This document shows, piece by piece, positions 37,811 to 47,252 of a DNA stretch of 64,000 bases (the stretch's first letter is position 1; each line of letters starts with the position of its first letter). Origin of the DNA: Stutzerimonas kunmingensis (GTDB taxonomy: Bacteria > Pseudomonadota > Gammaproteobacteria > Pseudomonadales > Pseudomonadaceae); contig NZ_CP090366.1 in NCBI RefSeq assembly GCF_021432085.1, positions 2,418,001-2,482,000 of the forward strand, in the 5' to 3' direction. The notes beneath the pieces are model-generated. The model was not told the DNA's origin, did no database searches, and saw nothing but the letters and a program-made list of their open reading frames with translations. The position numbers and the translations under genes were made by a program.

Positions 37811-37865
37811 TTGCGCGCTAACTAAATGCCGTGAGGAAGGTAGTCAGGATTTACTTTGCGCGCAA
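37811..37865. promoter_or_regulatory. Candidate OhrR operators upstream of ohr
   Basis: TTGCGCGCTA (37811-37820) and the palindrome TTGCGCGCAA (37856-37865) lie in the ohr leader. Related copies TCGCGCAA (38416-38423) and GGCGCGCAAA (38430-38439) lie upstream of ohrR. The shared core near both genes suggests an OhrR site; binding is not shown. Confidence 0.5.
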
Positions 37866-37931
37866 GGTTTTTCGCCCTTCGGCCATCCGCCGCTGGCACA
37901 GCAGCGAGCATCGTCGGGCCGCTAGGAGGGA

Positions 37932-38381
37932 TTAGGCGAGTTTTTGCAGTGCGGTGCGCAGGGCGATGATTTGCGTCTTTAGCGCTGCCACCGTTTCCGC
38001 GGTCTGCCCGCTGGCGCTGAGGATACTGGCCGGAAAGCATTCGGCTTCAGCCTGTAATGCTCGACCCTGCTCGGTCAGGCGCAGTTCCACTACCCGTTCG
38101 TCATCGCTGCGGCGAGTGCGAGTGATGAAGCCTTCAGCCTCAAGCCGTTTCAGTAGCGGTGTGAGCGAGCCCGGATCGGTCAGCAGGCGCGCGCTGATGT
38201 CACCTACGGTGATGCCATCGCCTTCCCATAACACCAACATCGCCAGGTACTGCGGATAGGTTAGGCCGATCCGTCGAAGCATCGGCTTGTAGACCTTGGT
38301 CATCAGCAACGAGGTCGAATGCAAAGCGAAGCAGAGTTGGTTGTCCAGCTGCAGGGCCGGACAGGAGCGGGGCTTGGTCAT
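37932..38381 (-). CDS. ohrR: MarR-family organic peroxide sensor OhrR
   Basis: 149 residues from MTKPRSCPALQLDNQ. The peroxide-sensing cysteine of OhrR proteins is present in LDNQLCFALHST. A winged helix follows: GITVGDISARLLTDPGSLTPLLKRLEAEGFITR as landmark, then RSDDERVVELRLTEQG. In-frame starts up to 38495 exist but lack ribosome sites. It represses ohr until its cysteine is oxidised (family knowledge). Confidence 0.9.
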   Translation of the reverse strand: MTKPRSCPALQLDNQLCFALHSTSLLMTKVYKPMLRRIGLTYPQYLAMLVLWEGDGITVGDISARLLTDPGSLTPLLKRLEAEGFITRTRRSDDERVVELRLTEQGRALQAEAECFPASILSASGQTAETVAALKTQIIALRTALQKLA

Positions 38382-39016
38382 GATCGGAATGGTCGGGAAA
38401 GGTGGCATAACGTTATCGCGCAAACCTCTGGCGCGCAAATGTAGCGAAATCACGTCTGTTAGCCGTAATAGCAGAGCTGTAGGAGCGCCCTTCAAAATGA
38501 GCTCATTTCGCCTTAAAGAGAGAGAAGCGGAGCTTATAAATAGCGGCTCATTTTCAATGAAATTAGATTAGCGGTTACGTCCGTATTGTTCTTGCCGCGC
38601 AATTGAACACTTACAGAAAATTTTTTGATATCTCAGGGCGTTCGGTTGGATATGGACTAAGCGTTATCCCATTAAAAAATGGCTGACGATTGTAGCCTGG
38701 TATCTATCCGTTTGCTCTCTTTGTCGACGGTAGAGGACGACCTCTGACCGCCTGTCGGCAGCCTCGTCGCCAAGACTCAAGCACATTCCAATACTGGTAT
38801 TAATTCCGCGCCGTATACGCTGGCTGCCATGCCTGCGCCAAGCTTGACTCGAATCAATTCTTTCCCTGTCTGGGTTTAATACCAGATCAATTATTCTGCG
38901 CTTTTAATAAGCTTCTTTTGAATTGATAGGGTGCACCGCAAGTTTTTACTCCGACGGATAGTTTTCTCGTGACTAAACTGATGGTCGAGATCAACTCGGT
39001 GTTAAGAGGGTCAGGC
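38382..39016 (+). promoter_or_regulatory. Upstream region of nirK with ANR/DNR box
   Basis: This 635-base stretch holds no gene I can support. At 38844-38857 TTGAC-TCGA-ATCAA matches the FNR/ANR/DNR consensus TTGAT-n4-ATCAA in nine of ten positions. A TAATAC at 38877-38882 could serve as -10, giving a class II arrangement with the box centred about 40 bases before the start. Oxygen- and NO-responsive control of the nirK-nor cluster is therefore likely. Confidence 0.72.
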
Positions 39017-40396
39017 ATGCGCCATTGTTCTAGAGTTCTGCTGCTCTTGTTGCTGGTTTTACCAAGTATCCTTTGGGCGCAAGCGAAATCCAGTAGCGAT
39101 GTAAGTTACCGCCCAGATGTCACGATTACGCTTAGGACCGACATCGCAGATGGAAAACTCGTCTATGTCAGTGAGTCAGGCCCGACGCGTGGCCAAGTGA
39201 ATCCCGAATTGCGGGTGCCCGAAGGTGCGGTGGTTCAGATCAATCTGATCAATGGCGACGGCGCAGTGCATGATATCGCCATACCTGAATTCGACGCTGC
39301 GTCCAGCGAAATTTCCGGCAAAGGCGCGGCGACCGGAATCGTGTTTCGTGCGACCAAAAGCGGGACGTTCGAGTACTACTGCACACTGCCTGGCCACAAG
39401 GCTGCGGGAATGGTCGGCAAGCTGATTGTGGGCGATGGACCGGCGGCGGTCGTCGAACAAGGCAAGGATTTGTCCAAGGATCCGATGCAGGTAGGTGAGC
39501 CGGTTGGTGACCGTGAACCGAAGAGCATCACCCTTGACCTTCGCACGACCGAGGAGGAGGGCCGCCTCGCCGACGGGAGTACCTACAAATTCTGGACGTT
39601 CGACGGCACGGTGCCCGGCCCCATGGTGCGGATACGCGAGGGCGATACCGTCACCCTTAATCTCAGTAACGAGCCTGACAGCGCCCACATCCATTCCATT
39701 GATCTGCACGCCGTGACCGGCCCGGGTGGCGGTGCGGCGGTTACCCAGGTGGCACCGGGGCAAACACGCTCCTTCACCTTCAAGGCATTGCAGCCGGGGC
39801 TATACGTCTATCACTGCGCTACGCCGATGGTTGCTCAGCACATCAGTAACGGCATGTACGGACTGATTCTGGTCGAGCCGGAGGGTGGACTGCCGAAGGT
39901 CGATCACGAGTTCTATGTAATGCAGGGTGAGCTGTACACCGCCAGCCCCAGGGGGGCGCGCGGTCTGCATGAGTTCTCGCTGGACATGCTGCTGGGTGAA
40001 ACGCCGCAACACATGATGTTCAACGGCGCGACCGATGCGCTGACCAAGACTCACAAGATGGAAGTCAACGCAGGCGACAGCGTGCGCATCTTCTTCGGAG
40101 TCGGTGGCCCCAACCTGATCTCCAGCTTTCACGTCATCGGTGAAATCTTCGACAAGGTCTTCGACCAGGCTTCGCTGACCAGCCCGCCGCTGACGGATGT
40201 GCAGACGACACTCGTGCCTGCCGGCGGAGCGACAATGGTCGAGTTCGTCGCGGATTACCCGGGCAGATACATCCTCGTTGATCACGCCCTGTCGCGCGCC
40301 GAGAAAGGCCTGAGCGGTGTGCTGACGGTGAAGGGCGACGCGGATTCCTCGATCTTCTCCAGCCCCGAACCGATTGATCCGCACTCCGGGCACTGA
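39017..40396 (+). CDS. nirK: Copper nitrite reductase with extra N-terminal cupredoxin domain
   Basis: Periplasmic enzyme reducing nitrite to NO. 459 residues, about 100 more than usual. Signal peptide MRHCSRVLLLLLLVLPSIL. The N-terminal cupredoxin (about 25-145) has a complete type-1 copper set: H85, C122, H127, M132 (YYCTLPGHKAAGM). The two NirK domains follow: type-1 ligands H226, C267, H275, M280; type-2 ligands H231, H266, H423; catalytic D229 and H372. ATG 39017 has AGAGGG upstream; a GTG at 38969 is less likely. First gene of nirK-norCBQD. Confidence 0.93.
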   Translation: MRHCSRVLLLLLLVLPSILWAQAKSSSDVSYRPDVTITLRTDIADGKLVYVSESGPTRGQVNPELRVPEGAVVQINLINGDGAVHDIAIPEFDAASSEISGKGAATGIVFRATKSGTFEYYCTLPGHKAAGMVGKLIVGDGPAAVVEQGKDLSKDPMQVGEPVGDREPKSITLDLRTTEEEGRLADGSTYKFWTFDGTVPGPMVRIREGDTVTLNLSNEPDSAHIHSIDLHAVTGPGGGAAVTQVAPGQTRSFTFKALQPGLYVYHCATPMVAQHISNGMYGLILVEPEGGLPKVDHEFYVMQGELYTASPRGARGLHEFSLDMLLGETPQHMMFNGATDALTKTHKMEVNAGDSVRIFFGVGGPNLISSFHVIGEIFDKVFDQASLTSPPLTDVQTTLVPAGGATMVEFVADYPGRYILVDHALSRAEKGLSGVLTVKGDADSSIFSSPEPIDPHSGH

Positions 40397-40440
40397 GCGC
40401 GGTTTGCTTATACGGCAGCTAACGCTGCGAAGGAGAAAGC

Positions 40441-40566
40441 ATGCAGGCTCGAAAGCTCTACGGCCCGTTGAAGATCCTGAGTGTGGTCGTGCTGGCGCTG
40501 ATGTTCGGCGCGATGCTCTATGCATTCACGATGACGCTCATTCACTGGACAGGCATCAATGTCTGA
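40441..40566 (+). CDS. 41-residue single-TM protein between nirK and norC
   Basis: Starts MQARKLYGPLKILSV and ends MTLIHWTGINV, with one strong hydrophobic segment (LKILSVVVLALMFGAMLYAF, about 10-29) and a positive N-terminus, so N-in/C-out. An excellent ribosome site (GAAGGAGAAAGC) supports it. It begins 44 bases after nirK and ends nine bases before norC. Not recognised; by position perhaps a small subunit or assembly factor for the NO reductase. Confidence 0.75.
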   Translation: MQARKLYGPLKILSVVVLALMFGAMLYAFTMTLIHWTGINV

Positions 40567-40575
40567 GGGCACGCC

Positions 40576-41427
40576 ATGAACAACCGTCAAGCGAGGCTCT
40601 TCGCGATTGCTGCAACCGGTGTGGCGACGCTCGTGTTCATCGGGCTGACGGTGGATAGCCACCGGCAGTTTCCCAAGCTGACCAATGCCGACACCATCAC
40701 GGCGGAGGTCAAGCACGGGATGGATGTCTGGCACAAATACAACTGCATCAACTGCCACACGCTGTTCGGCGAGGGCGCGTACTACGCGCCCGATCTGACG
40801 AAGATCACCCAGCATCGCGGCGAGCCGTATCTGAAGGCTTATATGCGCGATCCCTCGAAGTTCTACGACGAGAAGATCCATCGGCGTCTGATGCCGAAAC
40901 AGGACCTGGCCGAAGACGAAATCAGTGACCTGATCGCCTTTCTCGACTGGGTCAGCAAGGTGGACAACCAGGGCTGGCCGCCGCGACCGATCCTGGTGAC
41001 CGGCAGTTTCGTGCCGGGCGCAGACACACTGAAGACAGGCGGCGAGCAGCGCAGTGATTTACCGCCTGGTGCCCGGCCGGTGGATTCCGGGGATGACGAG
41101 CGCGCGCTGGGTGAGCAGGTTTTCCGAGGCGCAGTGCCTGCCTGCAATGCCTGCCACTCCACCGCACCCGGCGCTGATATGGCTGGCCCCACGCTCGCCG
41201 GTGTTGCAACTCGGGCGGCGGCTATCGTCGCGTCGCCCGACTACCAAGGGCAGGCGCAGGATGCGCGCGGATATATCCGCGAGTCGATCGTGTCACCCAG
41301 CGCGCACATCGTTCCCGGCGCGATGTATTCGGCAGACGGCGCCTCGTTCATGCCGACCGGTTACGACGGCAGCCTGACGGATGAGCAGATCGATCAGCTG
41401 ACGGCCTATCTCGAAACGCTCAAGTGA
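40576..41427 (+). CDS. norC: Nitric oxide reductase cytochrome c subunit with second C-terminal heme domain
   Basis: 283 residues, about twice the usual NorC length. N-terminal membrane anchor (about 8-26), then the standard NorC heme c domain with C57-x2-C60-H61 (YNCINCHTLFGEGAYYAPDL) and axial Met in RRLMPKQ. A linker of about 45 residues leads to a second cytochrome c domain with C190-x2-C193-H194 (PACNACHSTAPG) and a likely Met in GASFMPTGYDG. Electron donor side of cNOR. The fusion is unusual and parallels the extra cupredoxin on NirK. Confidence 0.92.
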   Translation: MNNRQARLFAIAATGVATLVFIGLTVDSHRQFPKLTNADTITAEVKHGMDVWHKYNCINCHTLFGEGAYYAPDLTKITQHRGEPYLKAYMRDPSKFYDEKIHRRLMPKQDLAEDEISDLIAFLDWVSKVDNQGWPPRPILVTGSFVPGADTLKTGGEQRSDLPPGARPVDSGDDERALGEQVFRGAVPACNACHSTAPGADMAGPTLAGVATRAAAIVASPDYQGQAQDARGYIRESIVSPSAHIVPGAMYSADGASFMPTGYDGSLTDEQIDQLTAYLETLK

Positions 41428-41472
41428 CACGACGGCCAAGCCGACCCACGTTCGCTTCAAGGGGAAACTACG

Positions 41473-42840
41473 ATGCGCTATCAGTCCCAATCGGTCGCCT
41501 ACTGGTACTTCGCGGTCGCGATGGTGTTGTTCGGCCTGCAGCTGGTGTTCGGCCTGCTCTCGGCAACCAAGTACATCGGGCCGGACCCGCTGTTGTATAT
41601 CCTGCCTTTCGACGTGACCAAGGTGATTCACACCAACCTGCTGATCGTCTGGGTACTGACCGGCTTCATGGGGGCGACCTACTGGATGATTCCGGAAGAG
41701 TCGCGCGCCGAGCTGCATAGCACCAAGCTGGCCTATGTACAGCTGGTGCTTTGGACGCTGATGGGCGTCACGGCGATCATCGGCTACCTGTTCCGCTACG
41801 GCACCGGCAACAAGCTGCTCGAGCAGCCGTTGCCGCACAAGATCGTCATCGTCATCTGCATGCTGATCTTCCTCTACAACATCGGCATGACGATCCGCAA
41901 AGCGGGGCGTTTCACCACGACCGAAGCTGTGTTGATGATCGGCTTTGTCAGTGCCGCACTCCTGTACTTGCCGGCGTTGCTGCATTACGAGAACTACACG
42001 GTTTCCATTTTCTATCGCTGGTGGACGATTCATCTGTGGGTCGAAGGCGTCTGGATGATGATCATGGGCGGCTTCCTGGCCTACCTGCTGATCCGCTTGT
42101 CCGGTGCGGATCGGGAAGTCATGGAGAAATGGCTGTACGTGATCGTCGGCCTGGTGTTTCTCGCCGGCATCCTCGGCACGGCGCACCACTATTACTGGGT
42201 CGGCGTACCCACTTACTGGCTGCCGATTGGCGGGTTTTTCAGCGCGCTTGAGCCGCTCGCGCTCGTCGGCATGGCCGCCTATGCCTACGGCGCCATGCGC
42301 CGCTCGGGGCTGGCGCACCCGAATACGCTGGCGTTGCACTGGACGATCGGCAGTGCACTGTTCTCGCTGTTCGGTGCCGGGCTACTGGGCTTGGCTCATA
42401 CCTGGCCGAGCGTCAACAAATGGACCCATGGCACGCTAATCACCGCGATGCACGGCCATGCCGCGTTCTACGGTGCCTACGCAATGATCGTCATGGCGAT
42501 GATCAGCTATGCCTTGCCATCACTGACTGCCGGACGACGGGAGCAGGGCACGGCGCTGGGCTACTGGGCGTTCTGGCTGCAAATCACCGGCATGTTCGGC
42601 ATGACGCTGTCGTTTGCCACCGCAGGCATTGCGCAGGTCTATCTGGAGCGAATCATGGGCATGGGCTATCTGGATGCACAGCTGAAGATTCAGATCCATT
42701 TCGTGATGCTCATTGCCACCGCGTCGCTGTTCACCGTGGGCGTTGCCCTGTTCATCTACGACTTCTTCCGCTACACGCCACGCTTCGTCCTAGATGATAC
42801 GGAGCCGGTGCTTGCAGAGAGGGAGGTACACCCGACGTGA
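41473..42840 (+). CDS. norB: Nitric oxide reductase catalytic subunit NorB
   Basis: Inner-membrane heme-copper-oxidase family enzyme reducing NO to N2O. 455 residues, about 12 membrane helices. Heme and FeB ligands: IHTNLLIVW, HLWVEGVW (with the key Glu), LGTAHHYYWVG and HGHAAFYGAYAM. A gap of 45 bases to norC with no promoter visible. Its stop overlaps the norQ start (GTGA). Confidence 0.96.
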   Translation: MRYQSQSVAYWYFAVAMVLFGLQLVFGLLSATKYIGPDPLLYILPFDVTKVIHTNLLIVWVLTGFMGATYWMIPEESRAELHSTKLAYVQLVLWTLMGVTAIIGYLFRYGTGNKLLEQPLPHKIVIVICMLIFLYNIGMTIRKAGRFTTTEAVLMIGFVSAALLYLPALLHYENYTVSIFYRWWTIHLWVEGVWMMIMGGFLAYLLIRLSGADREVMEKWLYVIVGLVFLAGILGTAHHYYWVGVPTYWLPIGGFFSALEPLALVGMAAYAYGAMRRSGLAHPNTLALHWTIGSALFSLFGAGLLGLAHTWPSVNKWTHGTLITAMHGHAAFYGAYAMIVMAMISYALPSLTAGRREQGTALGYWAFWLQITGMFGMTLSFATAGIAQVYLERIMGMGYLDAQLKIQIHFVMLIATASLFTVGVALFIYDFFRYTPRFVLDDTEPVLAEREVHPT

Positions 42841-43652
42841 CGTTGCCCGAATACCCGCCACTGGCGAAAGCAAGTGAGGGGGAGCCGTTCTACGTACCGT
42901 GCGGCAATGAAGTCGCGATGTTCGAGCGCTGCCATGCGCGTGGCTTGGCAGTCATGCTCAAAGGGCCGACCGGCTGTGGCAAGACCCGCTTCGTCGAACA
43001 TATGGCCTGGAAACTGGACCGGCCACTGATCACGGTGGCTTGCCACGATGATCTGTCGGCCAGCGACCTGATCGGGCGTTTCCTTATTCGCCATGACGGT
43101 ACCGTCTGGCAGGATGGCCCTCTCACCCGCGCCGTGCGTGAGGGGGCCATCTGCTATCTGGATGAAGTCGTCGAGGCGCGCCAGGACACCGTGGTCGTCT
43201 TGCATGCCTTGACCGATCACCGGCGCCTGCTGCCAATCGACAAGACCGGTGAGTTGCTGATGGCTGCGCCGGGCTTCCAGTTGGTGATCTCCTACAACCC
43301 GGGCTACCAGCGCATGCTCAAGGATCTCAAACCGAGCACACGCCAGCGCTTCGTGGCCATGGATCTGGATTTCCCGGGCGAAGATGCGGAGGCGAAGATC
43401 GTCGAGCGCGAGAGTGGTGTCGACGCACCGACTTCGCGTGCCCTGGTCACGCTGGCCCGCAGGCTGCGAGCGCTGCGGGACCGCGGCCTGGCCGAGGTGC
43501 CGAGTACTCGTCTGCTGATCGCCGCGGGTGCACTCTGCGTCGATGGCATACCCGTTCGGGAAGCGTGCCTGGCGGCAATCGTCTCGCCACTTTCGGACGA
43601 CGAAGCCCTGGTCGGAGCGATGCGCGATCTGGTCGACGGAACCTTCATCTAG
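42837..43652 (+). CDS. norQ: AAA+ ATPase NorQ (CbbQ/NirQ family)
   Basis: MoxR-type AAA+ ATPase that works with NorD to activate NO reductase, probably by inserting FeB. 271 residues. Walker A GPTGCGKTRFVE, Walker B ICYLDEVVEAR, sensor 1 LVISYNPGYQ, and the CbbQ C-terminal domain. GTG start overlapping the norB stop by four bases. Confidence 0.95.
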   Translation: MTLPEYPPLAKASEGEPFYVPCGNEVAMFERCHARGLAVMLKGPTGCGKTRFVEHMAWKLDRPLITVACHDDLSASDLIGRFLIRHDGTVWQDGPLTRAVREGAICYLDEVVEARQDTVVVLHALTDHRRLLPIDKTGELLMAAPGFQLVISYNPGYQRMLKDLKPSTRQRFVAMDLDFPGEDAEAKIVERESGVDAPTSRALVTLARRLRALRDRGLAEVPSTRLLIAAGALCVDGIPVREACLAAIVSPLSDDEALVGAMRDLVDGTFI

Positions 43653-43655
43653 ACC

Positions 43656-45674
43656 ATGGCCGAAGCCGAGGAGGTTCTTACCGACGCTGCGCGGCATGCC
43701 ACGGTCTTCGCCCAGCGCCTCTGGCGTCGCTACAGTCTTGCGCCGGACGCACCGGCAAGTCTATCGCTGAGCGAGGTGGCGGAGCGTCTGGAACTGCTGC
43801 TGTCGGCGGTGTTCGGCAACAGCTATCGGCTGCGCATCGCCCAGCCGCCGGCGCGACCGACCTTGCTGGGCAACTGGTTCGGCCGCACGCCCAGGCCGCA
43901 GCGATTGGCGGCAGTACCGGCAACCGATGGCACAAGCATCTGGCTTCCTCGCTCGTTGGATATCCCTGATCGAGCACTGGCGGCGAATCTCTACAAAGTG
44001 ATGGCCTTGCAGCAGGCAATGCGCATCCGCCGCGGTAGTGCACTGAGCCTCTGGCGCAGCCTCCCGCCACTTGCCGGGGCGCTGTACCACCTACTTGAAG
44101 TCCAAGCGGCCGAGCGTGAACTGCTGGAGGAAATGCCAGGGTTTGCTGAATCGGTGCGGGCATTGCGGGCCTGCGCATTCACGCGTCGTCCACCGCTGAG
44201 TGCGTTCGGTTTGGCACGACGCCCCCTGGAGGCTCGCGTGCGTGCATTGCTGGTTGGCGAAGCTGATGGTGTTCCGCACTCGTCTACGCCAGACGACTCG
44301 TGCGAGCTGGCGGTTCGATTGTTGGCTGAATGGGGGCTGGAACCTGCCTCTGGAGGACGCATCGGTCAGGAGCCGCTCTTCGCTGATTGGTGGACCGGCA
44401 TACTGTTGGCACCTTCGCCGCACCATCAACACTCCGCCGGCGCTCAGAGTCAGTTCGACCCCACTCAGGCAGCGCCGCAGAGCGTGCGCCTCGAACGACG
44501 CCCCGACATTCGCCAGGCGCGCCCCGATGAGGATGAATCGGAGGAAAGCGGACCGCTGATGATCCAGCTGGACGAGCCACATCCCCACGCTGAGGACCCG
44601 ATGGGCTTGCAGCGGCCCATCGATCGGGACGATGCGGATGCGGAGCTGTTCGGTGAAATGCTCGGCGATCTTCCTCAGGCGCGTTTGGTGGCGTCACCAG
44701 GGCGACCCAAAGAGGTGTTGCTGGCTGATGATCCTCCGGATGCCTCTGCTATCGCGCTTGCGCCCGGCGTTTCGGTTCTGCAGCGAGGCATCGCCTATCC
44801 CGAATGGGACTACCGCAGGCAGCATTACCGCGAGCAGAACGCCCTCGTGCAGGTACGCACGGCCCCGCCGGGTAATCCAGTCTGGGTAGCGGAAACGCTC
44901 GAGTCCCATCAGGGATTGCTCGAGGGGATTCGCCGCCGCTTCGAATTGCTGCGCACCCATCGGGCCTGGTTGCGCGGTCAGGTCGATGGCGATGAGCTGG
45001 ACCTGGATGCCTATGTGGATGCGGTTGCGAATCTGCGGGCTGGCAGCGGGCTGACCGATCGTCTGTACCGCAGGCAGCGTTGCGCGGAGCGGAACCTGGC
45101 CATCCTGCTGCTCATCGATGTCAGCGGATCGACGGACAGCTGGATATCCCAGGGGCGACGCGTGATAGACGTCGAGCGCGAAGCCTTGTTCCTGGTCAGC
45201 ATCGCGCTGCAGAGCCTGGGTGCGCCCTATGCGATTCAGGCATTCTCAGGGCAGGGCAGGGAAGCGGTGGTGGTCCGCGATATCAAAACCTTCGAGGAGG
45301 CTTATGGCCAGGAGGTAGCGCTACGCATAGCGTCGTTGGAGCCGGAGCATTACACCCGCTGCGGCGCGGCGATCCGTCACGCCAGCGCCAATCTCATGTG
45401 CCAGCCGGCGGCCCGTCGACTGCTGCTGGTGTTGTCCGATGGAAAGCCTAGCGACAACGATGACTACGAAGGGCGATACGGAGTTGAGGACACCCGCCAG
45501 GCGGTTCTGGAAGCCGTGCTGCAAGGTATATCGCCGTTCTGCCTGACCATCGACCGGCAGGCCAGCGCCTACCTGCCGCGCATATTTGGCGCAACCCGTT
45601 ATGCACTGTTACCACGCCCTGAGCTCCTGCCTACCGTTCTACTCGACTGGATGAAGCGTCTGGTGCAGGGATAG
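43656..45674 (+). CDS. norD: VWA-domain protein NorD
   Basis: 672-residue partner of NorQ needed for NO reductase maturation. Long divergent N-terminal region; the C-terminal von Willebrand A domain (about 475-660) has a MIDAS motif D-x-S-x-S in LIDVSGSTDSW and later LVLSDGKPSDND. Starts three bases after norQ. Last gene of the denitrification cluster; the next gene tig belongs to the conserved backbone. Confidence 0.94.
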   Translation: MAEAEEVLTDAARHATVFAQRLWRRYSLAPDAPASLSLSEVAERLELLLSAVFGNSYRLRIAQPPARPTLLGNWFGRTPRPQRLAAVPATDGTSIWLPRSLDIPDRALAANLYKVMALQQAMRIRRGSALSLWRSLPPLAGALYHLLEVQAAERELLEEMPGFAESVRALRACAFTRRPPLSAFGLARRPLEARVRALLVGEADGVPHSSTPDDSCELAVRLLAEWGLEPASGGRIGQEPLFADWWTGILLAPSPHHQHSAGAQSQFDPTQAAPQSVRLERRPDIRQARPDEDESEESGPLMIQLDEPHPHAEDPMGLQRPIDRDDADAELFGEMLGDLPQARLVASPGRPKEVLLADDPPDASAIALAPGVSVLQRGIAYPEWDYRRQHYREQNALVQVRTAPPGNPVWVAETLESHQGLLEGIRRRFELLRTHRAWLRGQVDGDELDLDAYVDAVANLRAGSGLTDRLYRRQRCAERNLAILLLIDVSGSTDSWISQGRRVIDVEREALFLVSIALQSLGAPYAIQAFSGQGREAVVVRDIKTFEEAYGQEVALRIASLEPEHYTRCGAAIRHASANLMCQPAARRLLLVLSDGKPSDNDDYEGRYGVEDTRQAVLEAVLQGISPFCLTIDRQASAYLPRIFGATRYALLPRPELLPTVLLDWMKRLVQG

Positions 45675-45852
45675 TTGGCCAGCATATGTCCTCGATTTTC
45701 GGCTGGGCTGACGTAAGTAGTGATTCGCCGGGCGCGGCTCGGCTTTTGCTCGGCGCGACGGGCAGGGTGACTTATGTCAGTCGAGCCACTAGAATGCTTG
45801 CCCATTCTGGGGCCGGAACGCCCGGCTTATGTCTGTGCAACGAGGAAAATCC

Positions 45853-47163
45853 ATGCAAGTTTCTGTTGAAAGCACCTCCGCTCTTGAGCGCCGCATGACC
45901 ATCGGCGTGCCGGTCGAGCGCATCGAGACCGAAGTCAACAAGCGTCTGCAACAGACCGCCAGTCGTGCCAAGATCCCTGGTTTCCGTCCCGGCAAAGTGC
46001 CGATGAGCGTGATCCGTCAGCGTTACGAAGAAGCCGCCCGTCAGGAAGCGCTGGGCGATCTGATCCAGTCGACATTCTATGAAGCCGTCGTTGCCGAAAA
46101 GCTGAACCCGGCCGGCGCGCCGTCCGTCGAGCCGAAAGTGTTCGAAAAGGGCAAGGATCTGGAATACGTCGCCACCTTCGAAGTGTTCCCTGAGTTCGAA
46201 GTGGCCGGTTTCGAGGCCATCGAGATCGAGCGTCTGCAGGCCGAAGTCGCCGATGCCGACGTCGACAACATGCTGGAAATCCTGCGCAAGCAGAACACCC
46301 GTTTCGAGAACGTCGAGCGCGCTGCCGAGAGCGCCGATCAGCTGACCATCGATTTCGTCGGCAAGATCGACGGTGAGACCTTCGCTGGCGGTTCGGCCAA
46401 GGGCACTCAGCTGGTGCTGGGCTCCGGTCGCATGATTCCTGGTTTCGAAGACGCGCTCGTTGGCGCCAAGGCCGGCGAAGAGCGCTTGATCAACCCGACC
46501 TTCCCCGAGGACTATCAGAACCTCGACCTGGCCGGCAAGACTGCCGAGTTCACCGTCACCGTGAATGCCGTCGCCGCTCCGCAACTGCCCGAGCTGAATG
46601 ACGAATTCTTCGCCCAGTTCGGCGTGCAGGAAGGTGGCGTCGAAGGCTTCCGTGCTGAAGTGAAAAAGAACATGGAGCGCGAGCTGCGTCAGGCCATCAA
46701 GACCAAGGTGAAGAATCAGGTCATGGAAGGGCTGGTCGCTGGCAACCCGATCGAGGTGCCCAAGGCGCTGATCGACAATGAAGTGAACCGTCTGCGCGTG
46801 CAGGCCGTTCAGCAGTTTGGCGGCAACATCAAGCCCGAGCAGCTGCCGGCCGACCTTTTCCAGGAGCAGGCCAAGCGCCGCGTTGTTCTGGGTCTGATCG
46901 TGGCCGAAGTGGTCAAGCAGAAGGAGCTCAAGCCTGATGAGGCCCGCGTTCGCGAGCTGATCGAGGAAATGGCATCGGCCTACCAGGAGCCGGAGCAGGT
47001 CGTCGCCTGGTATTACAAGAACGCCGAGCAGTTGAACGAAGTTCGTTCGGTTGTGCTCGAAGAGCAAGTTGTAGATACTGTCCTGCAGCAGGCTAAAGTG
47101 ACCGATAAGTCGGTCTCCTACGAAGAAGCTGTCAAGCCTGCGGAAGCCCCGCAAGCAGCCTGA
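45853..47163 (+). CDS. tig: Trigger factor
   Basis: Ribosome-bound chaperone and peptidyl-prolyl isomerase. 436 residues from [15 protein letters not shown]. Ribosome-binding signature [22 protein letters not shown] domain (about 155-245; [17 protein letters not shown]) and helical C-terminal chaperone domain. ATG 45853 has GAGG upstream; a frame extending to 45829 is not family-like. Resumes the Pseudomonas backbone order after the accessory region. Confidence 0.97.
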   Translation: MQVSVESTSALERRMTIGVPVERIETEVNKRLQQTASRAKIPGFRPGKVPMSVIRQRYEEAARQEALGDLIQSTFYEAVVAEKLNPAGAPSVEPKVFEKGKDLEYVATFEVFPEFEVAGFEAIEIERLQAEVADADVDNMLEILRKQNTRFENVERAAESADQLTIDFVGKIDGETFAGGSAKGTQLVLGSGRMIPGFEDALVGAKAGEERLINPTFPEDYQNLDLAGKTAEFTVTVNAVAAPQLPELNDEFFAQFGVQEGGVEGFRAEVKKNMERELRQAIKTKVKNQVMEGLVAGNPIEVPKALIDNEVNRLRVQAVQQFGGNIKPEQLPADLFQEQAKRRVVLGLIVAEVVKQKELKPDEARVRELIEEMASAYQEPEQVVAWYYKNAEQLNEVRSVVLEEQVVDTVLQQAKVTDKSVSYEEAVKPAEAPQAA

Positions 47164-47189
47164 TTTCTTCATATATTCGAGTGCACAAA

Positions 47190-47218
47190 CATAAGCCAGC
47201 CTCGTGCTGGCTTATGTC
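47190..47218 (+). terminator. Hairpin between tig and clpP
   Basis: 11-bp stem CATAAGCCAGC/GCTGGCTTATG (47190-47200 with 47206-47216), then GTCTTTT. Terminator or attenuator. Confidence 0.8.
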
Positions 47219-47252
47219 TTTTGAGGCATGACATAGGGAGTATCGTTGGAAC

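Noticed and set aside
38969..39016. GTG at 38969 as the nirK start
   Set aside because: It would put 16 residues before a normal signal peptide; ATG 39017 has AGAGGG in place and gives a proper signal sequence.
41428..41472. Separate promoter for norB
   Set aside because: Only 45 bases between norC and norB and no ANR box or -10/-35 pair visible; treated as one operon.
45772..47172. 466-codon open frame on the minus strand across tig
   Set aside because: Antisense shadow of trigger factor; no domain and no start signal.
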